Below, in pieces: positions 36,690 to 46,547 of a DNA stretch of 64,000 bases. The notes beneath the pieces were generated by a model. The model worked only from the letters and a program-made list of their open reading frames with translations. It searched no databases and was not told the DNA's origin. This DNA is from DATGLG01 sp035294245. GTDB lineage: Bacteria > Pseudomonadota > Alphaproteobacteria > JACZXZ01. The number at the start of each line of letters is the position of its first letter. The first letter of the stretch is position 1. Both the position numbers and the translations under genes were made by a program. Where the stretch lies: the NCBI GenBank assembly GCA_035294245.1, contig DATGLG010000041.1, positions 1 to 64,000 of the forward strand. The letters run 5' to 3'.

Positions 36690-38003
36690 ATGGCAGACGG
36701 CAAGAGCCTTCCCACCCAGAAGCCGTGGGACCGTCATTTGATCCGCTACGGGATGGACATGGTTCCGACGCCGATCCTGCGCGCGCGCGGCAGCGTGCTG
36801 TGGGACGCGAATGGGCGGGAGATCCTCGATTTCACCTCGGGGCAGATGTGCGCCACCATCGGGCACAATCATCCCCGCATCGTGGAGGCGATCCGCAAGG
36901 CCTGCGACGGCGCGCTCCATCTCTATAGCGGCATGGTGGGGCCGGCGGTGCTGGCGCTTGCGGAGCGGCTTGCGGGGCTGCTGCCGCCCAAGCTCTCCAA
37001 GGCGATCTTCCTCTCGACGGGTGGGGAGGCGAACGAGGCGGCACTGCGCATGGCAAAGCTCAGTCGGGGCCGTCATGAGGTCGTCGGCCTGACCGGCTCG
37101 TGGCACGGCATGACGGCGGGGGCCGCCGCCTCGACTTATGCGGCGGCCCACCAGGGCTATGGTCCCGCCATGCCCGGCACCTTGGCGATCCCGGCGCCCA
37201 ACGCCTTTCGCTGCCCGATCCGCCATTGCCGGGACCGCTGCGACATGAGCTGCCTCGATGTCGGCTTCGACATGGTGGACGCCCAGTCGACGGGCTCGCT
37301 CTGCGCGGTGATCGCCGAGCCGGTGCAAAGCTCGGGGGGCGTCATCGTGCCGCCCGAGGGCTATCTCCCCAAGCTGCGGCAAAAATGTGACGAGCGCGGC
37401 ATGCTGCTGATCCTCGACGAGGCGCAGACGGCTTTCGGCCGCTTGGGCGCCAATTTCGCCTTCGAGGTCTTCGGCGTCGAGCCCGACATCCTGAGCCTCT
37501 CCAAGACTCTCGGCGGCGGCCTCCCGCTCGCGGCCACAGTCACTTCCGACGCCATCGAGGAAGATTGCCAGGCCAAGGGCTTCGTGCACGCGACCTCGCA
37601 CGTCTCCGATCCCCTACCCGCCGAGGTCGGCCTCGCCGTGCTCGACGTCATCGCGGAGGAGGACCTCAACCGCCGGGCCATCGAGATGGGCGCCTATCTC
37701 AAGGACGGGCTCCTCGCCCTCCAGCAGCGGCACGAGATGATCGGCGATGTGCGCGGCTTCGGCCTTCTCCTCGGCGTCGAGCTGGTCAAGGACCGGCACA
37801 CGCGCGAGCCCGATCCGGCGCGCGGTCGCGCCATCACGCGGCGCTGCATGGAGCTCGGGCTCAGCATGAATATCGTCTCGGTCGGCGGCATGGCGGCCGT
37901 CTGGCGCATCGCACCGCCGCTCACCGTCACGCGCGAGGAGATCGATCGCGGGCTCGCCATCATGGACGAGGCCATCCAGTCGGTCGCGCAGGGCTCGCAC
38001 TGA
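36690..38003 (+). CDS. dgdA: 2,2-dialkylglycine decarboxylase (PLP-dependent, class III)
   Basis: A 437-residue PLP enzyme. The key residues known from the B. cepacia enzyme fall at the same numbers: Q52 (SGQM), W138 (SWHGM), S215, K272 (LSLSKTLGGG, Schiff base) and R406 (WRIAPPL). The DFTSGQM motif is typical of this enzyme, which decarboxylates 2,2-dialkylglycines such as 2-aminoisobutyrate and then transaminates pyruvate. Residues 175-188 contain four cysteines (C175, C180, C184, C188) where I recall the B. cepacia enzyme having none. ATG 36690 has AGGAGGAGG. The Lrp/AsnC gene diverges upstream. Confidence 0.88.
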   Translation: MADGKSLPTQKPWDRHLIRYGMDMVPTPILRARGSVLWDANGREILDFTSGQMCATIGHNHPRIVEAIRKACDGALHLYSGMVGPAVLALAERLAGLLPPKLSKAIFLSTGGEANEAALRMAKLSRGRHEVVGLTGSWHGMTAGAAASTYAAAHQGYGPAMPGTLAIPAPNAFRCPIRHCRDRCDMSCLDVGFDMVDAQSTGSLCAVIAEPVQSSGGVIVPPEGYLPKLRQKCDERGMLLILDEAQTAFGRLGANFAFEVFGVEPDILSLSKTLGGGLPLAATVTSDAIEEDCQAKGFVHATSHVSDPLPAEVGLAVLDVIAEEDLNRRAIEMGAYLKDGLLALQQRHEMIGDVRGFGLLLGVELVKDRHTREPDPARGRAITRRCMELGLSMNIVSVGGMAAVWRIAPPLTVTREEIDRGLAIMDEAIQSVAQGSH

Positions 38004-38024
38004 GCCGACGATGAGCCTCGGCTC
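38002..38024. terminator. Short hairpin between convergent dgdA and boxB
   Basis: GAGCCGA (38002-38008) pairs with TCGGCTC (38018-38024) around a 9-base loop, starting at the dgdA stop codon and 9 bases from the boxB stop. There is no T-run on either side, so it is at best a weak shared terminator. Confidence 0.3.
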
Positions 38025-38032
38025 GCCGGACG

Positions 38033-39454
38033 CTAAAGCCGCACGTATTTGTAATCAAGCGGCAGGTTGTTGATGCCGCGATCGGGCGGGGACAGCCAGC
38101 CGGCGATCTTGCCCGGGGCGACGACGGGCCGCATCAGGCTCTTCACGAAATCCTTGTCGGCTTCGCTGGGAATCCAGTCGTCCATGCGCTTGGCCGCGTC
38201 GGCAGGCGAGACGGGATTGCCGTCGGGGTCGAAGGAAAGTCCCGCCCAGACGCCGACGGCGCGGCGGAAGCGCTCGCTCGGGAGCTTGAGGGCGAAATCA
38301 ATCCCAGCCTTGCGGATGAGCCGGTTCCAGCGCTGCACGCCGATATCGCAATCCTTGAGGTAGGCGCGCCGCGCCACCTCGTTCATGGCGTTGCGCAGGG
38401 GCACCGCCTCGACCGTGATGCCGCCGCCTTCCGCCGGCCGCTCGAGGGAGAAATTGCCGTCCCTGCAGCGATGGTCCTCATATTGGCCCTCGTCCGGGCG
38501 CCCCTTGATGCCGTTGGCGAAATAGCTCGCCGCGTTGGTCGATACCTCGGAGCCGAAGAGGTCGAGGGAGGAGGAGCACCAGAAATTGAGATAGCGCTGC
38601 ACCGTCGGCAAATCGATGGCGCCCGCGGCGCGTATCTTGGCGGGATCATCGGTCTTGAGCTCGCTCATCACCTCAAGCGTGCGCTTGACGACGCGGCCAA
38701 GGCCCGTCTCGCCGACGAACATATGGTGCGCCTCCTCGGTCAGCATGAACTGGCAAGTGCGCGCGAGGGGATCGAAGCCGCTTTCGGCGAGGCTCTTGAG
38801 CTGGAACTTGCCGTCGCGATCGGTGAAGTAGGTGAAGCTGAAGAAGGACATCCAATCCTCGATCGGCTCGTTGAAGGTGCCGAGGATGCGCGGATTGTCC
38901 GGATGGCCGGAATGTCGCGTGAGCAGCGCCTCGGCCTCCTCGCGCCCGTCGCGGCCGAAATAGGCGTGGAGCAGGTAGACCATCGCCCAGAGATGCCGGC
39001 CCTCCTCCACATTCACCTGGAAGAGATTGCGCAGATCGTAGAGGGACGGGCAGGTCTGGCCGAGGCGGCGCTGCTGCTCGACGGACGCAGGCTCGGTGTC
39101 GCCCTGGGTCACGATGAGACGGCGCAGAGTGGCACGGAACTCGCCGGGCACCTCCTGCCACGCCGGCTCGCCGAAGAAATCGCCGAAGCCGATCTTGCGC
39201 CCGGGCTGCGCGTCGGCGAGGAAGATGCCCCAGCGGTATTCGGGCATCCGCACCATGCCGTAGCTCGCCCAGCCCTTGGCGTCGACCGAGGTCGCCGTGC
39301 GCAGGTAGACATCCTTGGCCTGGAAGCCGTCGGGGCCGAGCTCGCGCCACCAGTCGAGAAAGCGCGGCTGCCAAGCCTCGAGGGCACGCTGCAGCCGCCG
39401 ATCGTCCGAAAGGCGGACGTTGTTTGGAATCCGCTCGCTGTAGTCGATCGACAT
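38033..39454 (-). CDS. boxB: Benzoyl-CoA 2,3-epoxidase, oxygenase component BoxB
   Basis: A 473-residue diiron oxygenase of the aerobic benzoyl-CoA pathway. It turns benzoyl-CoA plus O2 into 2,3-epoxybenzoyl-CoA. Start MSIDYSERIPNNV, PSLYDLRNLFQVNVEEGRHLWAMVYLLHAYFG and FMLTEEAHHMFVGETGL carry the two ExxH iron-ligand motifs (about 151-154 and 240-244); NEPIEDWMSFFSF supplies another Glu. Length and sequence match BoxB throughout. ATG 39454 has AAAGGAG and lies 36 bases after the boxC stop. It needs electrons, normally from BoxA, which is absent here. Confidence 0.95.
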   Translation of the reverse strand: MSIDYSERIPNNVRLSDDRRLQRALEAWQPRFLDWWRELGPDGFQAKDVYLRTATSVDAKGWASYGMVRMPEYRWGIFLADAQPGRKIGFGDFFGEPAWQEVPGEFRATLRRLIVTQGDTEPASVEQQRRLGQTCPSLYDLRNLFQVNVEEGRHLWAMVYLLHAYFGRDGREEAEALLTRHSGHPDNPRILGTFNEPIEDWMSFFSFTYFTDRDGKFQLKSLAESGFDPLARTCQFMLTEEAHHMFVGETGLGRVVKRTLEVMSELKTDDPAKIRAAGAIDLPTVQRYLNFWCSSSLDLFGSEVSTNAASYFANGIKGRPDEGQYEDHRCRDGNFSLERPAEGGGITVEAVPLRNAMNEVARRAYLKDCDIGVQRWNRLIRKAGIDFALKLPSERFRRAVGVWAGLSFDPDGNPVSPADAAKRMDDWIPSEADKDFVKSLMRPVVAPGKIAGWLSPPDRGINNLPLDYKYVRL

Positions 39455-39490
39455 GGCGCGCCTGCTCCTTTGCTGATCCGCCGCCTGCCT

Positions 39491-41140
<1,650 letters not shown>

Positions 41141-41183
41141 CTGCCGTCGTCAGCTTTTGGGTCGGGAGGCGATGTGAGGAATT

Positions 41184-41199
41184 ATACTGCATACAGTAT
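41184..41199. promoter_or_regulatory. Perfect palindrome ATACTG-CATA-CAGTAT with a TGCA core upstream of boxC
   Basis: The 6-base arms are perfect around CATA, and the site contains TGCA, the core reported for BzdR/BoxR operators. It lies about 45 bases upstream of the boxC start and overlaps GTATAAT on the minus strand, so it could block the promoter. Confidence 0.5.
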
Positions 41200-41204
41200 G
41201 GTAT

Positions 41205-41220
41205 ACAAGCATCATATTGC
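41205..41220 (-). promoter_or_regulatory. GCAATATRATGCTTGT element upstream of boxC, candidate BoxR site
   Basis: Read toward boxC this is GCAATATGATGCTTGT. It matches 15 of 16 bases with the element at 42212-42227 and has the same orientation relative to its own downstream operon. The boxR gene lies between the two copies. Confidence 0.6.
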
Positions 41221-41232
41221 CTATTCTGCGGC

Positions 41233-42156
41233 TCAGGCGCGACGCCTGTCCCTGTCCCGCCATGCCGCGGGCAGGACGAGGCGGAGATCGCGGAAGCTCT
41301 GCGCCGCGCTGCGGCCCGTTGTGTCGACGACGGCATCCGCCTTGCCATAGAGCGGAGCGCGCTCGGCGAGGATGTGGCGCAAATCCTCCATCGCCTCGGC
41401 GTTCCCCGCCATGGGTCGGTAGTCACCTTGGGCGATGACGCGTTCCATATGCTCGACCGGCGAAGCCTTGATCCATACGGTGAAGCACGCTTGCAGCAGA
41501 AGCTCGAAGGTGGCGGGCTCGGAGACGAGGCTGCCGCCGGTCTCGATGACGCAGCGGTCGTGGCTCTCGAGCACCCGCTCGAGACAGCGCCGCTCGAGAC
41601 GCCGATATGTCGCCTGGCCCGAGAGGGAGAAGATCTCGGAAAGGCTCATGCCGGATATCCGCTCGATCTCGACGCCCATATCGAGGAATGGCACGCCGAG
41701 ATGCGCCGCGAGCTTGGCGCCGAGGGTGCTTTTGCCGGCCCCCCGCAAGCCGATCAGCGCGATACGCGAGGCCCGCGCCCCGCCCCCGAGGGCGCCGCCG
41801 AGCCTCTCGCGCAGGAGCGCATAGGCGCTTCCCAGCTCTTCGGGCGAGAGTCCCTCGAGAAGCTGCTTCGCCAGGGTGTACTCGATGGGGCGGTCCGGCC
41901 CCTCGCGGGTGAGATCGGCGAGGGGCAGGTCCATGGCCCGGGCGATCTGGCGCAAAAGGAGAATCGAGACATTGCCTTGGCCGCTCTCGAGCTGGGCGAG
42001 GTAGCGCTCCGAGACGCCGGAATCTCGTGCCAAGATTTTCCGCGTCATGCCGCGTCGGGCGCGCGCATTGCGCACGCGTGTGCCGATGAGCTTGAGATAG
42101 GCCTCGCCGCCCTCGCCATTGGCGCCGGGGCGGCGCTCCTGGGGCTTCGCCGCCAC
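41233..42156 (-). CDS. boxR: BoxR/BzdR-type regulator (HTH - shikimate kinase-like domain)
   Basis: A 307-residue regulator. An N-terminal Xre-type HTH (VRNARARRGMTRKILARDSGVSERYLAQLESGQGNVSI, about 28-65) is joined by a linker to a shikimate kinase-like domain with Walker A GLRGAGKST (about 133-141). This fusion is diagnostic of BzdR/BoxR, a repressor released by benzoyl-CoA, which the kinase-like domain senses. The start is GTG 42156 behind GGGGG. The gene sits between the two oppositely directed box operons, each of which has a copy of GCAATATRATGCTTGT in front. Confidence 0.93.
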   Translation of the reverse strand: MAAKPQERRPGANGEGGEAYLKLIGTRVRNARARRGMTRKILARDSGVSERYLAQLESGQGNVSILLLRQIARAMDLPLADLTREGPDRPIEYTLAKQLLEGLSPEELGSAYALLRERLGGALGGGARASRIALIGLRGAGKSTLGAKLAAHLGVPFLDMGVEIERISGMSLSEIFSLSGQATYRRLERRCLERVLESHDRCVIETGGSLVSEPATFELLLQACFTVWIKASPVEHMERVIAQGDYRPMAGNAEAMEDLRHILAERAPLYGKADAVVDTTGRSAAQSFRDLRLVLPAAWRDRDRRRA

Positions 42157-42211
42157 GCATGACCCCCGCTTCTGCCGCTGCCGACAAGCCTACACAAGCC
42201 GTCATCAACAT

Positions 42212-42227
42212 GCAATATAATGCTTGT
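42212..42227 (+). promoter_or_regulatory. GCAATATRATGCTTGT element upstream of the flavodoxin operon, candidate BoxR site
   Basis: GCAATATAATGCTTGT lies 67 bases upstream of the TTG start and 56 bases upstream of boxR on the other side. It is preceded by T, so it includes TGCA, and contains TATAAT. It matches the boxC-side copy at 15 of 16 positions. Confidence 0.6.
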
Positions 42228-42293
42228 GACGAGCATGAGAACGCACTATTGTCGCAATCCGGTCCCTGGCCAGACGGCTACGATGGAGGAGCC

Positions 42294-42767
42294 TTGGCGA
42301 GTTTCACGATCCTGGTCGGAACCATGACCGGCACGGCGGAGATCGTCGCCGAGGAGATCCGGGATGCCCTCGCGCCCAAGGGCCATGCCATCGAGATCCA
42401 GTTGATGGACGGGCTCGATGCCGGCGTCTTCGCGCCGGGGCGAACTTACCTTATCTGCACCTCGACCTACGGCCAAGGCGACGTCCCCGACAACGCTATG
42501 GCTCTCTACGAGGATTTGCAGCGCCGCCGCCCGGACCTCTCGGAGGTGCGCTATGGCGTGCTGTCACTCGGGGATCGCACCTACGCGCAGACCTTCTGCA
42601 ACGGCGGGCAGCGCTTCGACGAGATTTTGAGTGCACTCAAGGCCGAGCGGATCGGCGAGATCATGCGTCACGATGCCAGTGCCGGGACCGTGCCCGAGGA
42701 GGTCGGCGTCGCCTGGGCCGAGCGCTGGGTGGCCGAGCTTGAAGCGCGGCTGAGCGAGGCCGCATAG
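42294..42767 (+). CDS. Flavodoxin-family protein (MioC-like) in the box cluster
   Basis: A 157-residue short-chain flavodoxin. The FMN phosphate loop is GTMTGTAE, the second loop STYGQGDVPDNA and the third YGVLSLGDRTYAQTFCNGG, as in MioC and in the FMN domains of diflavin reductases. The probable start is TTG 42294, four bases after GGAGGAG; an in-frame ATG at 42210 would add 28 residues and overlap the candidate BoxR site. It is a one- or two-electron carrier. As first gene of the operon opposite boxR, it may supply BoxB with electrons; this is inference. Confidence 0.82.
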   Translation: MASFTILVGTMTGTAEIVAEEIRDALAPKGHAIEIQLMDGLDAGVFAPGRTYLICTSTYGQGDVPDNAMALYEDLQRRRPDLSEVRYGVLSLGDRTYAQTFCNGGQRFDEILSALKAERIGEIMRHDASAGTVPEEVGVAWAERWVAELEARLSEAA

Positions 42768-42795
42768 GCTCCACGGGCGGCGCGGGAGGTTGCAG

Positions 42796-43263
42796 ATGGA
42801 CCAGGACGCTTTCGAGAAGCTCGTCGCCCGAGTCACCGGAGCCATCGCCGGGAAGCCCCTCGACGCCGCCCTCGCGCGCATGCTCGACCGCGATTTCCCG
42901 CCGACGGGTGCCGCCTTCCAGGCGATCCAGGCGGCCTGCCACCAGGCGATCGCCGCCGGCTGGATGTGCAGCCGCGAGGCCGGCGGGATTCGCTACGGCC
43001 GCGTCGTCAAGCCGTCGCCCGCCCTCGCCGGCTTCAGCGTGGACGTCGTGCAGATGGCCGACATCAAGGGCCCCTATCATCGCCATCCCAAGGGCGAGAT
43101 CGACATGATCATGCCACTCTCGCCGGGCGCGGTCTTCGACGGCCACGGCGCCGGCTGGTGCGTCTACGGGCCCGGCACGGCCCACCACCCGACGGTGAGC
43201 GGCGGTGCCGCCCTCGTTCTCTACCTTTTGCCGGAAGGAGCCATCGAGTTCACCAAGGCCTGA
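42796..43263 (+). CDS. DUF4863 family protein (4-hydroxylaminobenzoate lyase/PnbB-like)
   Basis: A 155-residue protein. The C-terminal half has cupin-like features, GPYHRHPKGEIDMIMPL...GPGTAHHPTVSGGAALVLYLLPEG, with His and Glu residues placed to bind a metal. The family as I recall it is DUF4863, which contains 4-hydroxylaminobenzoate lyase of nitrobenzoate degraders and is often found in box clusters, where its role is unknown. ATG 42796 has a GGGAGG box (an in-frame TTG lies two codons upstream). It sits 28 bases after the flavodoxin gene. Confidence 0.72.
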   Translation: MDQDAFEKLVARVTGAIAGKPLDAALARMLDRDFPPTGAAFQAIQAACHQAIAAGWMCSREAGGIRYGRVVKPSPALAGFSVDVVQMADIKGPYHRHPKGEIDMIMPLSPGAVFDGHGAGWCVYGPGTAHHPTVSGGAALVLYLLPEGAIEFTKA

Positions 43264-43337
43264 TCGCCCAAGGCGGAGAGGCGGACCCGGAGAAGCGCCG
43301 CCACCGCCCATCGGGCCCGCGTCCAGGGAGCGCGCCC

Positions 43338-44948
43338 ATGTCGATCTCGTCAGCAGGCCCAGAGACGCCGGGCTTCAGTCAATGCGACCGCACCAAGTCG
43401 CCGCCGGAATTGCGGATGCCGCGCCTCTACAACGCCGCCGCCGACTTCATCGATCGCAACCTTGTCGAAGGCCGCGGCGGCCGCATCGCGATTCAAGATG
43501 ATGCCGGCCGTTATACCTATGCCGAGCTCGCCGAGCGGGTGAATCGCGCCGGGAACATGATGCGGGATCTCGGCCTCGGCATCGAGGACCGGGTCCTTAT
43601 GCTCATGCTCGACAGCATCGCCTTTCCGGCGGTCTTTTTCGGCGCGATCAAGCTGGGAGCGGTGCCCATTCCCATAAACACGCTGCTGACCGCCGCGGAT
43701 TACGACTTCATGCTGCGGGACAGCCGCGCCAAGCTCCTTATTGTCTCCGCAGCACTCTACAACAAGGTCGCCCCCATTCTCGCCGCGCAGCCGTTTCTCC
43801 GCGCGGTGATCGTCGATGGCGTCGAGGGCTATGGACGGCCGCGCCTCGACGAGCGTCTCGCCGCCGCCTCGGCCACTCTCGAGCCGGCGCCGACGGTCGC
43901 CGACGATATCTGCTTCTGGCTCTATACCTCCGGCTCGACGGGCCAGCCCAAGGCCGCGGTGCATCTCCAGAGTGACATGGCCTATGCAGCGGAGTATTAC
44001 GGCGTCGCCGTGCTCGGCATCCGCGAGGACGACGTGATGTTCTCGGCGGCCAAGCTCTTCTTCGCTTACGGTCTCGGCAATGCCATGTATTTCGCCTTCC
44101 GCGTGGGTGCTGCGGCGGTCTTGATGGCCGGACGGCCCACGCCGCAAGCGGTGATCACGCGGCTTCTCCATGACCGCCCGACGATCTTCTATGGCGTGCC
44201 GACCCTCTACGCCGCCCTGCTCGCCGATCCAACCCTGCCCAAGGCCGACGCGCTGCACCTGCGCCGTTGTGTCTCGGCCGGCGAGGCGCTGCCCGAGCAG
44301 GTAGCTCGGCGCTGGAAGGCCCATACCGGGGTCGACATCCTCGACGGCATCGGCTCGACGGAGATGCTGCACATCTTCCTCTCCAACCGACCCGACGACC
44401 TCCGCTACGGCACCACAGGAAAGGCGGTGCCGGGCTACGCGCTCAGGCTTGCCGGGGAAGACGGGCAGCCGGTGACGCCCGGCGAGGTCGGTGATCTCTA
44501 TGTGAGCGGGCCCACCAGCGCTCCATTCTACTGGAACAATCGCGCCCGAAGCCTCGAATCCTTCCACGGCCGCTGGACCCGGACGGGAGACAAATATCTT
44601 GTCGACGACGACGGGTATTACGTCTATCAGGGCCGCTCCGACGACATGCTCAAGGTCGGCGGCATCTATGTCTCGCCCTTCGAAGTGGAGGCGGCTCTCG
44701 TCAGCCACGAGGCAGTGCTCGAGGCAGCGGTGGTCGGCCATGCCGACGAGAACGGCCTGATCAAGCCCAAGGCCTTCGTCGTCCTGAAGGACGGGGCGAC
44801 CGCCTCGCAGACGCTTGCCCAGGCGCTCAAGGAGCATGTAAAAGCCCGCCTCGCGCCCTACAAATTTCCGCGCTGGGTCGAATTCGTGGCCGAGCTGCCC
44901 AAGACGGCGACCGGCAAGATCCAGCGCTTCAAGCTACGCCAGCCTTGA
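43338..44948 (+). CDS. Benzoate-CoA ligase
   Basis: A 536-residue acyl-adenylate-forming enzyme that makes benzoyl-CoA from benzoate, ATP and CoA. The visible motifs are the phosphate loop LYTSGSTGQPKAAVHL, the aromatic-binding YGVPTLYAALL region, DGIGSTEMLHIFLSN (the benzoate-CoA ligase version of the A5 motif), the hinge YQGRSDDMLKVGGIYVSP and the catalytic lysine in TATGKIQRFKLR. ATG 43338 with GGGAG was chosen over a longer frame that starts inside the previous gene. Position in the box cluster supports benzoate as substrate, though hydroxy- or fluoro-benzoates are possible. Confidence 0.92.
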   Translation: MSISSAGPETPGFSQCDRTKSPPELRMPRLYNAAADFIDRNLVEGRGGRIAIQDDAGRYTYAELAERVNRAGNMMRDLGLGIEDRVLMLMLDSIAFPAVFFGAIKLGAVPIPINTLLTAADYDFMLRDSRAKLLIVSAALYNKVAPILAAQPFLRAVIVDGVEGYGRPRLDERLAAASATLEPAPTVADDICFWLYTSGSTGQPKAAVHLQSDMAYAAEYYGVAVLGIREDDVMFSAAKLFFAYGLGNAMYFAFRVGAAAVLMAGRPTPQAVITRLLHDRPTIFYGVPTLYAALLADPTLPKADALHLRRCVSAGEALPEQVARRWKAHTGVDILDGIGSTEMLHIFLSNRPDDLRYGTTGKAVPGYALRLAGEDGQPVTPGEVGDLYVSGPTSAPFYWNNRARSLESFHGRWTRTGDKYLVDDDGYYVYQGRSDDMLKVGGIYVSPFEVEAALVSHEAVLEAAVVGHADENGLIKPKAFVVLKDGATASQTLAQALKEHVKARLAPYKFPRWVEFVAELPKTATGKIQRFKLRQP

Positions 44949-44963
44949 GGCATCCGGAGTGAC

Positions 44964-45731
44964 ATGGCGGAGATGATGGTTGCCGGCGCGCGCCTGGAGG
45001 TGGCGCGCTATGGAGAAGCGAAGCCAGGGCGCCCGACGCTCGTCTTCCTCCACGAAGGCCTCGGCTCCGTCAGCCTGTGGCGCGACTTTCCCGCGGCCCT
45101 TGCCGCCGCGACGGGTTGCCCGGCACTGGCCTATAGCCGGCAAGGCTATGGCCGCTCCGATCCCGTGACGTTGCCCCGCCCCCTGACCTTCATGCATGAC
45201 GAGGCCCGCAACGTCCTCCCGGCGCTTCTCGATGCTGCCGGCATCAACGACGCCATCCTGGTGGGCCATTCCGACGGCGCCTCCATCGCCCTCATCTATG
45301 CCGGCGAGAACGGGGCAAGGCTGCGCGGCCTGGCGCTGGAGGCGCCCCATGTCTTCGTCGAGCCCGTCTGCGTCGCGGCCATCGCCGCCGTGCGCGAGAG
45401 CTACCGCAGCGGCGAGCTGCGCGCGCGCCTGGCCCGGCACCACGGCGACAACGTGGATTGCGCCTTCTACGGCTGGGCGGACAGCTGGCTCGATCCCGGC
45501 TTCCTCAGCTGGAATCTCGAGAGCTTCCTTCCAAGCATCACCGTTCCTGTGCTCGTCGTGCAGGGCGAGGATGACGAATACGGCACGCTGGCCCAGGTCG
45601 AGCGCATCTGCGCGCGGGTTTCAGGCCCGGCCGAGCGGCTCGTCCTCACGGATTGCGGCCATGCGCCCCATCGCGACCAGCGGGACAAGGCGCTTGCCGG
45701 CATCGCGGCCTTCGTGCGCCGCCTGCTCTGA
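44964..45731 (+). CDS. Alpha/beta-fold hydrolase of the box cluster
   Basis: A 255-residue hydrolase. It shows FLHEGLGSVSLW (oxyanion hole region), the nucleophile elbow GHSDG (about 106), an acid near VVQGEDDEYG and the catalytic His in DCGHAPHRDQ. Related hydrolases are common in box clusters and are thought to act as thioesterases or lactonases that release stalled CoA esters; no substrate can be read here. ATG 44964 lies 15 bases after the ligase stop, with CCGGAG in between, so it is in the same operon. It converges with a MarR gene. Confidence 0.85.
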   Translation: MAEMMVAGARLEVARYGEAKPGRPTLVFLHEGLGSVSLWRDFPAALAAATGCPALAYSRQGYGRSDPVTLPRPLTFMHDEARNVLPALLDAAGINDAILVGHSDGASIALIYAGENGARLRGLALEAPHVFVEPVCVAAIAAVRESYRSGELRARLARHHGDNVDCAFYGWADSWLDPGFLSWNLESFLPSITVPVLVVQGEDDEYGTLAQVERICARVSGPAERLVLTDCGHAPHRDQRDKALAGIAAFVRRLL

Positions 45732-45767
45732 CAGGGGCCTGCGCTTGGGGGTCGAGACGCCGGCCGC

Positions 45768-46307
45768 TCACACGTCTTCCGGCGAGACCTCGGCCTCCAG
45801 GCCGGCAACCACGCCGCTCAGCAGCCGGGACAGCTCCTGGCGGTCCTTGCGCTTGAGATTGGCAACGGCGAGATCCTCGAGCGACGAGGCCTCGTTCTCG
45901 ACGGCGCGCCTCAGCAGGCGGCCGCGCGCGGTGAGGCGCACGTTGAAGGCGCGGCGGTCTTCCCGGCTCGGCACGCGCTCGATGAGGCCGTCGCGCGCCA
46001 TGCGATCCAGCGTGCGTGCCATCGTCGGCTGCTCGACGCGCACGGCGCGGGCCAGCTCGGCCTGGGTGATGCCGTCGCCCTCCCACAGCCGATGCAGCAC
46101 GGCGAGCTGACCCGGGGCCACGCCATGGGGCACCAGTCGATTATGCAGCGCCCGTGCGAAAAGGCGGCTGGTAAGGGTCACCAGAGTCGTGAGCGACGAG
46201 GGCCGCGCCGCCTTGGCCTTGGCGGGTGTAGGCGGCTTCGGCGGTTTGGCTGCGTGCGGAGCGGCGGTCTTTCCCTTGGCGCGGCCGACCGGCTTTCGCT
46301 TGGCCAT
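45768..46307 (-). CDS. MarR-family transcriptional regulator with Lys/Pro-rich N-terminal tail
   Basis: A 179-residue regulator. The first 35 or so residues are a low-complexity Lys/Ala/Pro tail (KPPKPPTPAKAKAARP), then a winged HTH of MarR type (GVAPGQLAVLHRLWEGDGITQAELARAVRVEQPTMARTLDRMARDGLIER, with SREDRRAFNVRLTARG in the wing). ATG 46307 has AAGGAGG. It lies just downstream of the gene for the bifunctional flavin hydroxylase, and its own upstream region is 240 bases. MarR proteins in aromatic clusters often sense the aryl-CoA. Confidence 0.9.
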   Translation of the reverse strand: MAKRKPVGRAKGKTAAPHAAKPPKPPTPAKAKAARPSSLTTLVTLTSRLFARALHNRLVPHGVAPGQLAVLHRLWEGDGITQAELARAVRVEQPTMARTLDRMARDGLIERVPSREDRRAFNVRLTARGRLLRRAVENEASSLEDLAVANLKRKDRQELSRLLSGVVAGLEAEVSPEDV

Positions 46308-46547
46308 TTTGCGCCTCCTTAATTCCAATACCCAGACAGACTATAGCAGAGGTCGATGATAAGCTCACAAACTATCCTCGACCCGACGCCTCGCCTTTTG
46401 CCGGAACAGGCCTCTTCACTCGAACGTGATGGGAGTCCGTCCGACCCGCGCACGATATTGCGGCGGATTGCATTCTATTATCCCGCGTGTCTCAACAATC
46501 GGAACCCCTGTTTCGTTTCCGCGCCCGCGGCGCGAATCGAGCCGCCC
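46308..46547. promoter_or_regulatory. Upstream region of the marR gene
   Basis: No gene is seen. On the minus strand CTATAGT at about 46341-46347 could be a -10 box. GCAATATCGTGC (46450-46461, minus strand) resembles the first part of the candidate BoxR element (10 of 12 bases), a weak lead only. Confidence 0.3.

Noticed and set aside
42966..43337. N-terminal extension of benzoate-CoA ligase
   Set aside because: Reads the DUF4863 gene out of frame; ATG 43338 has a good ribosome site.
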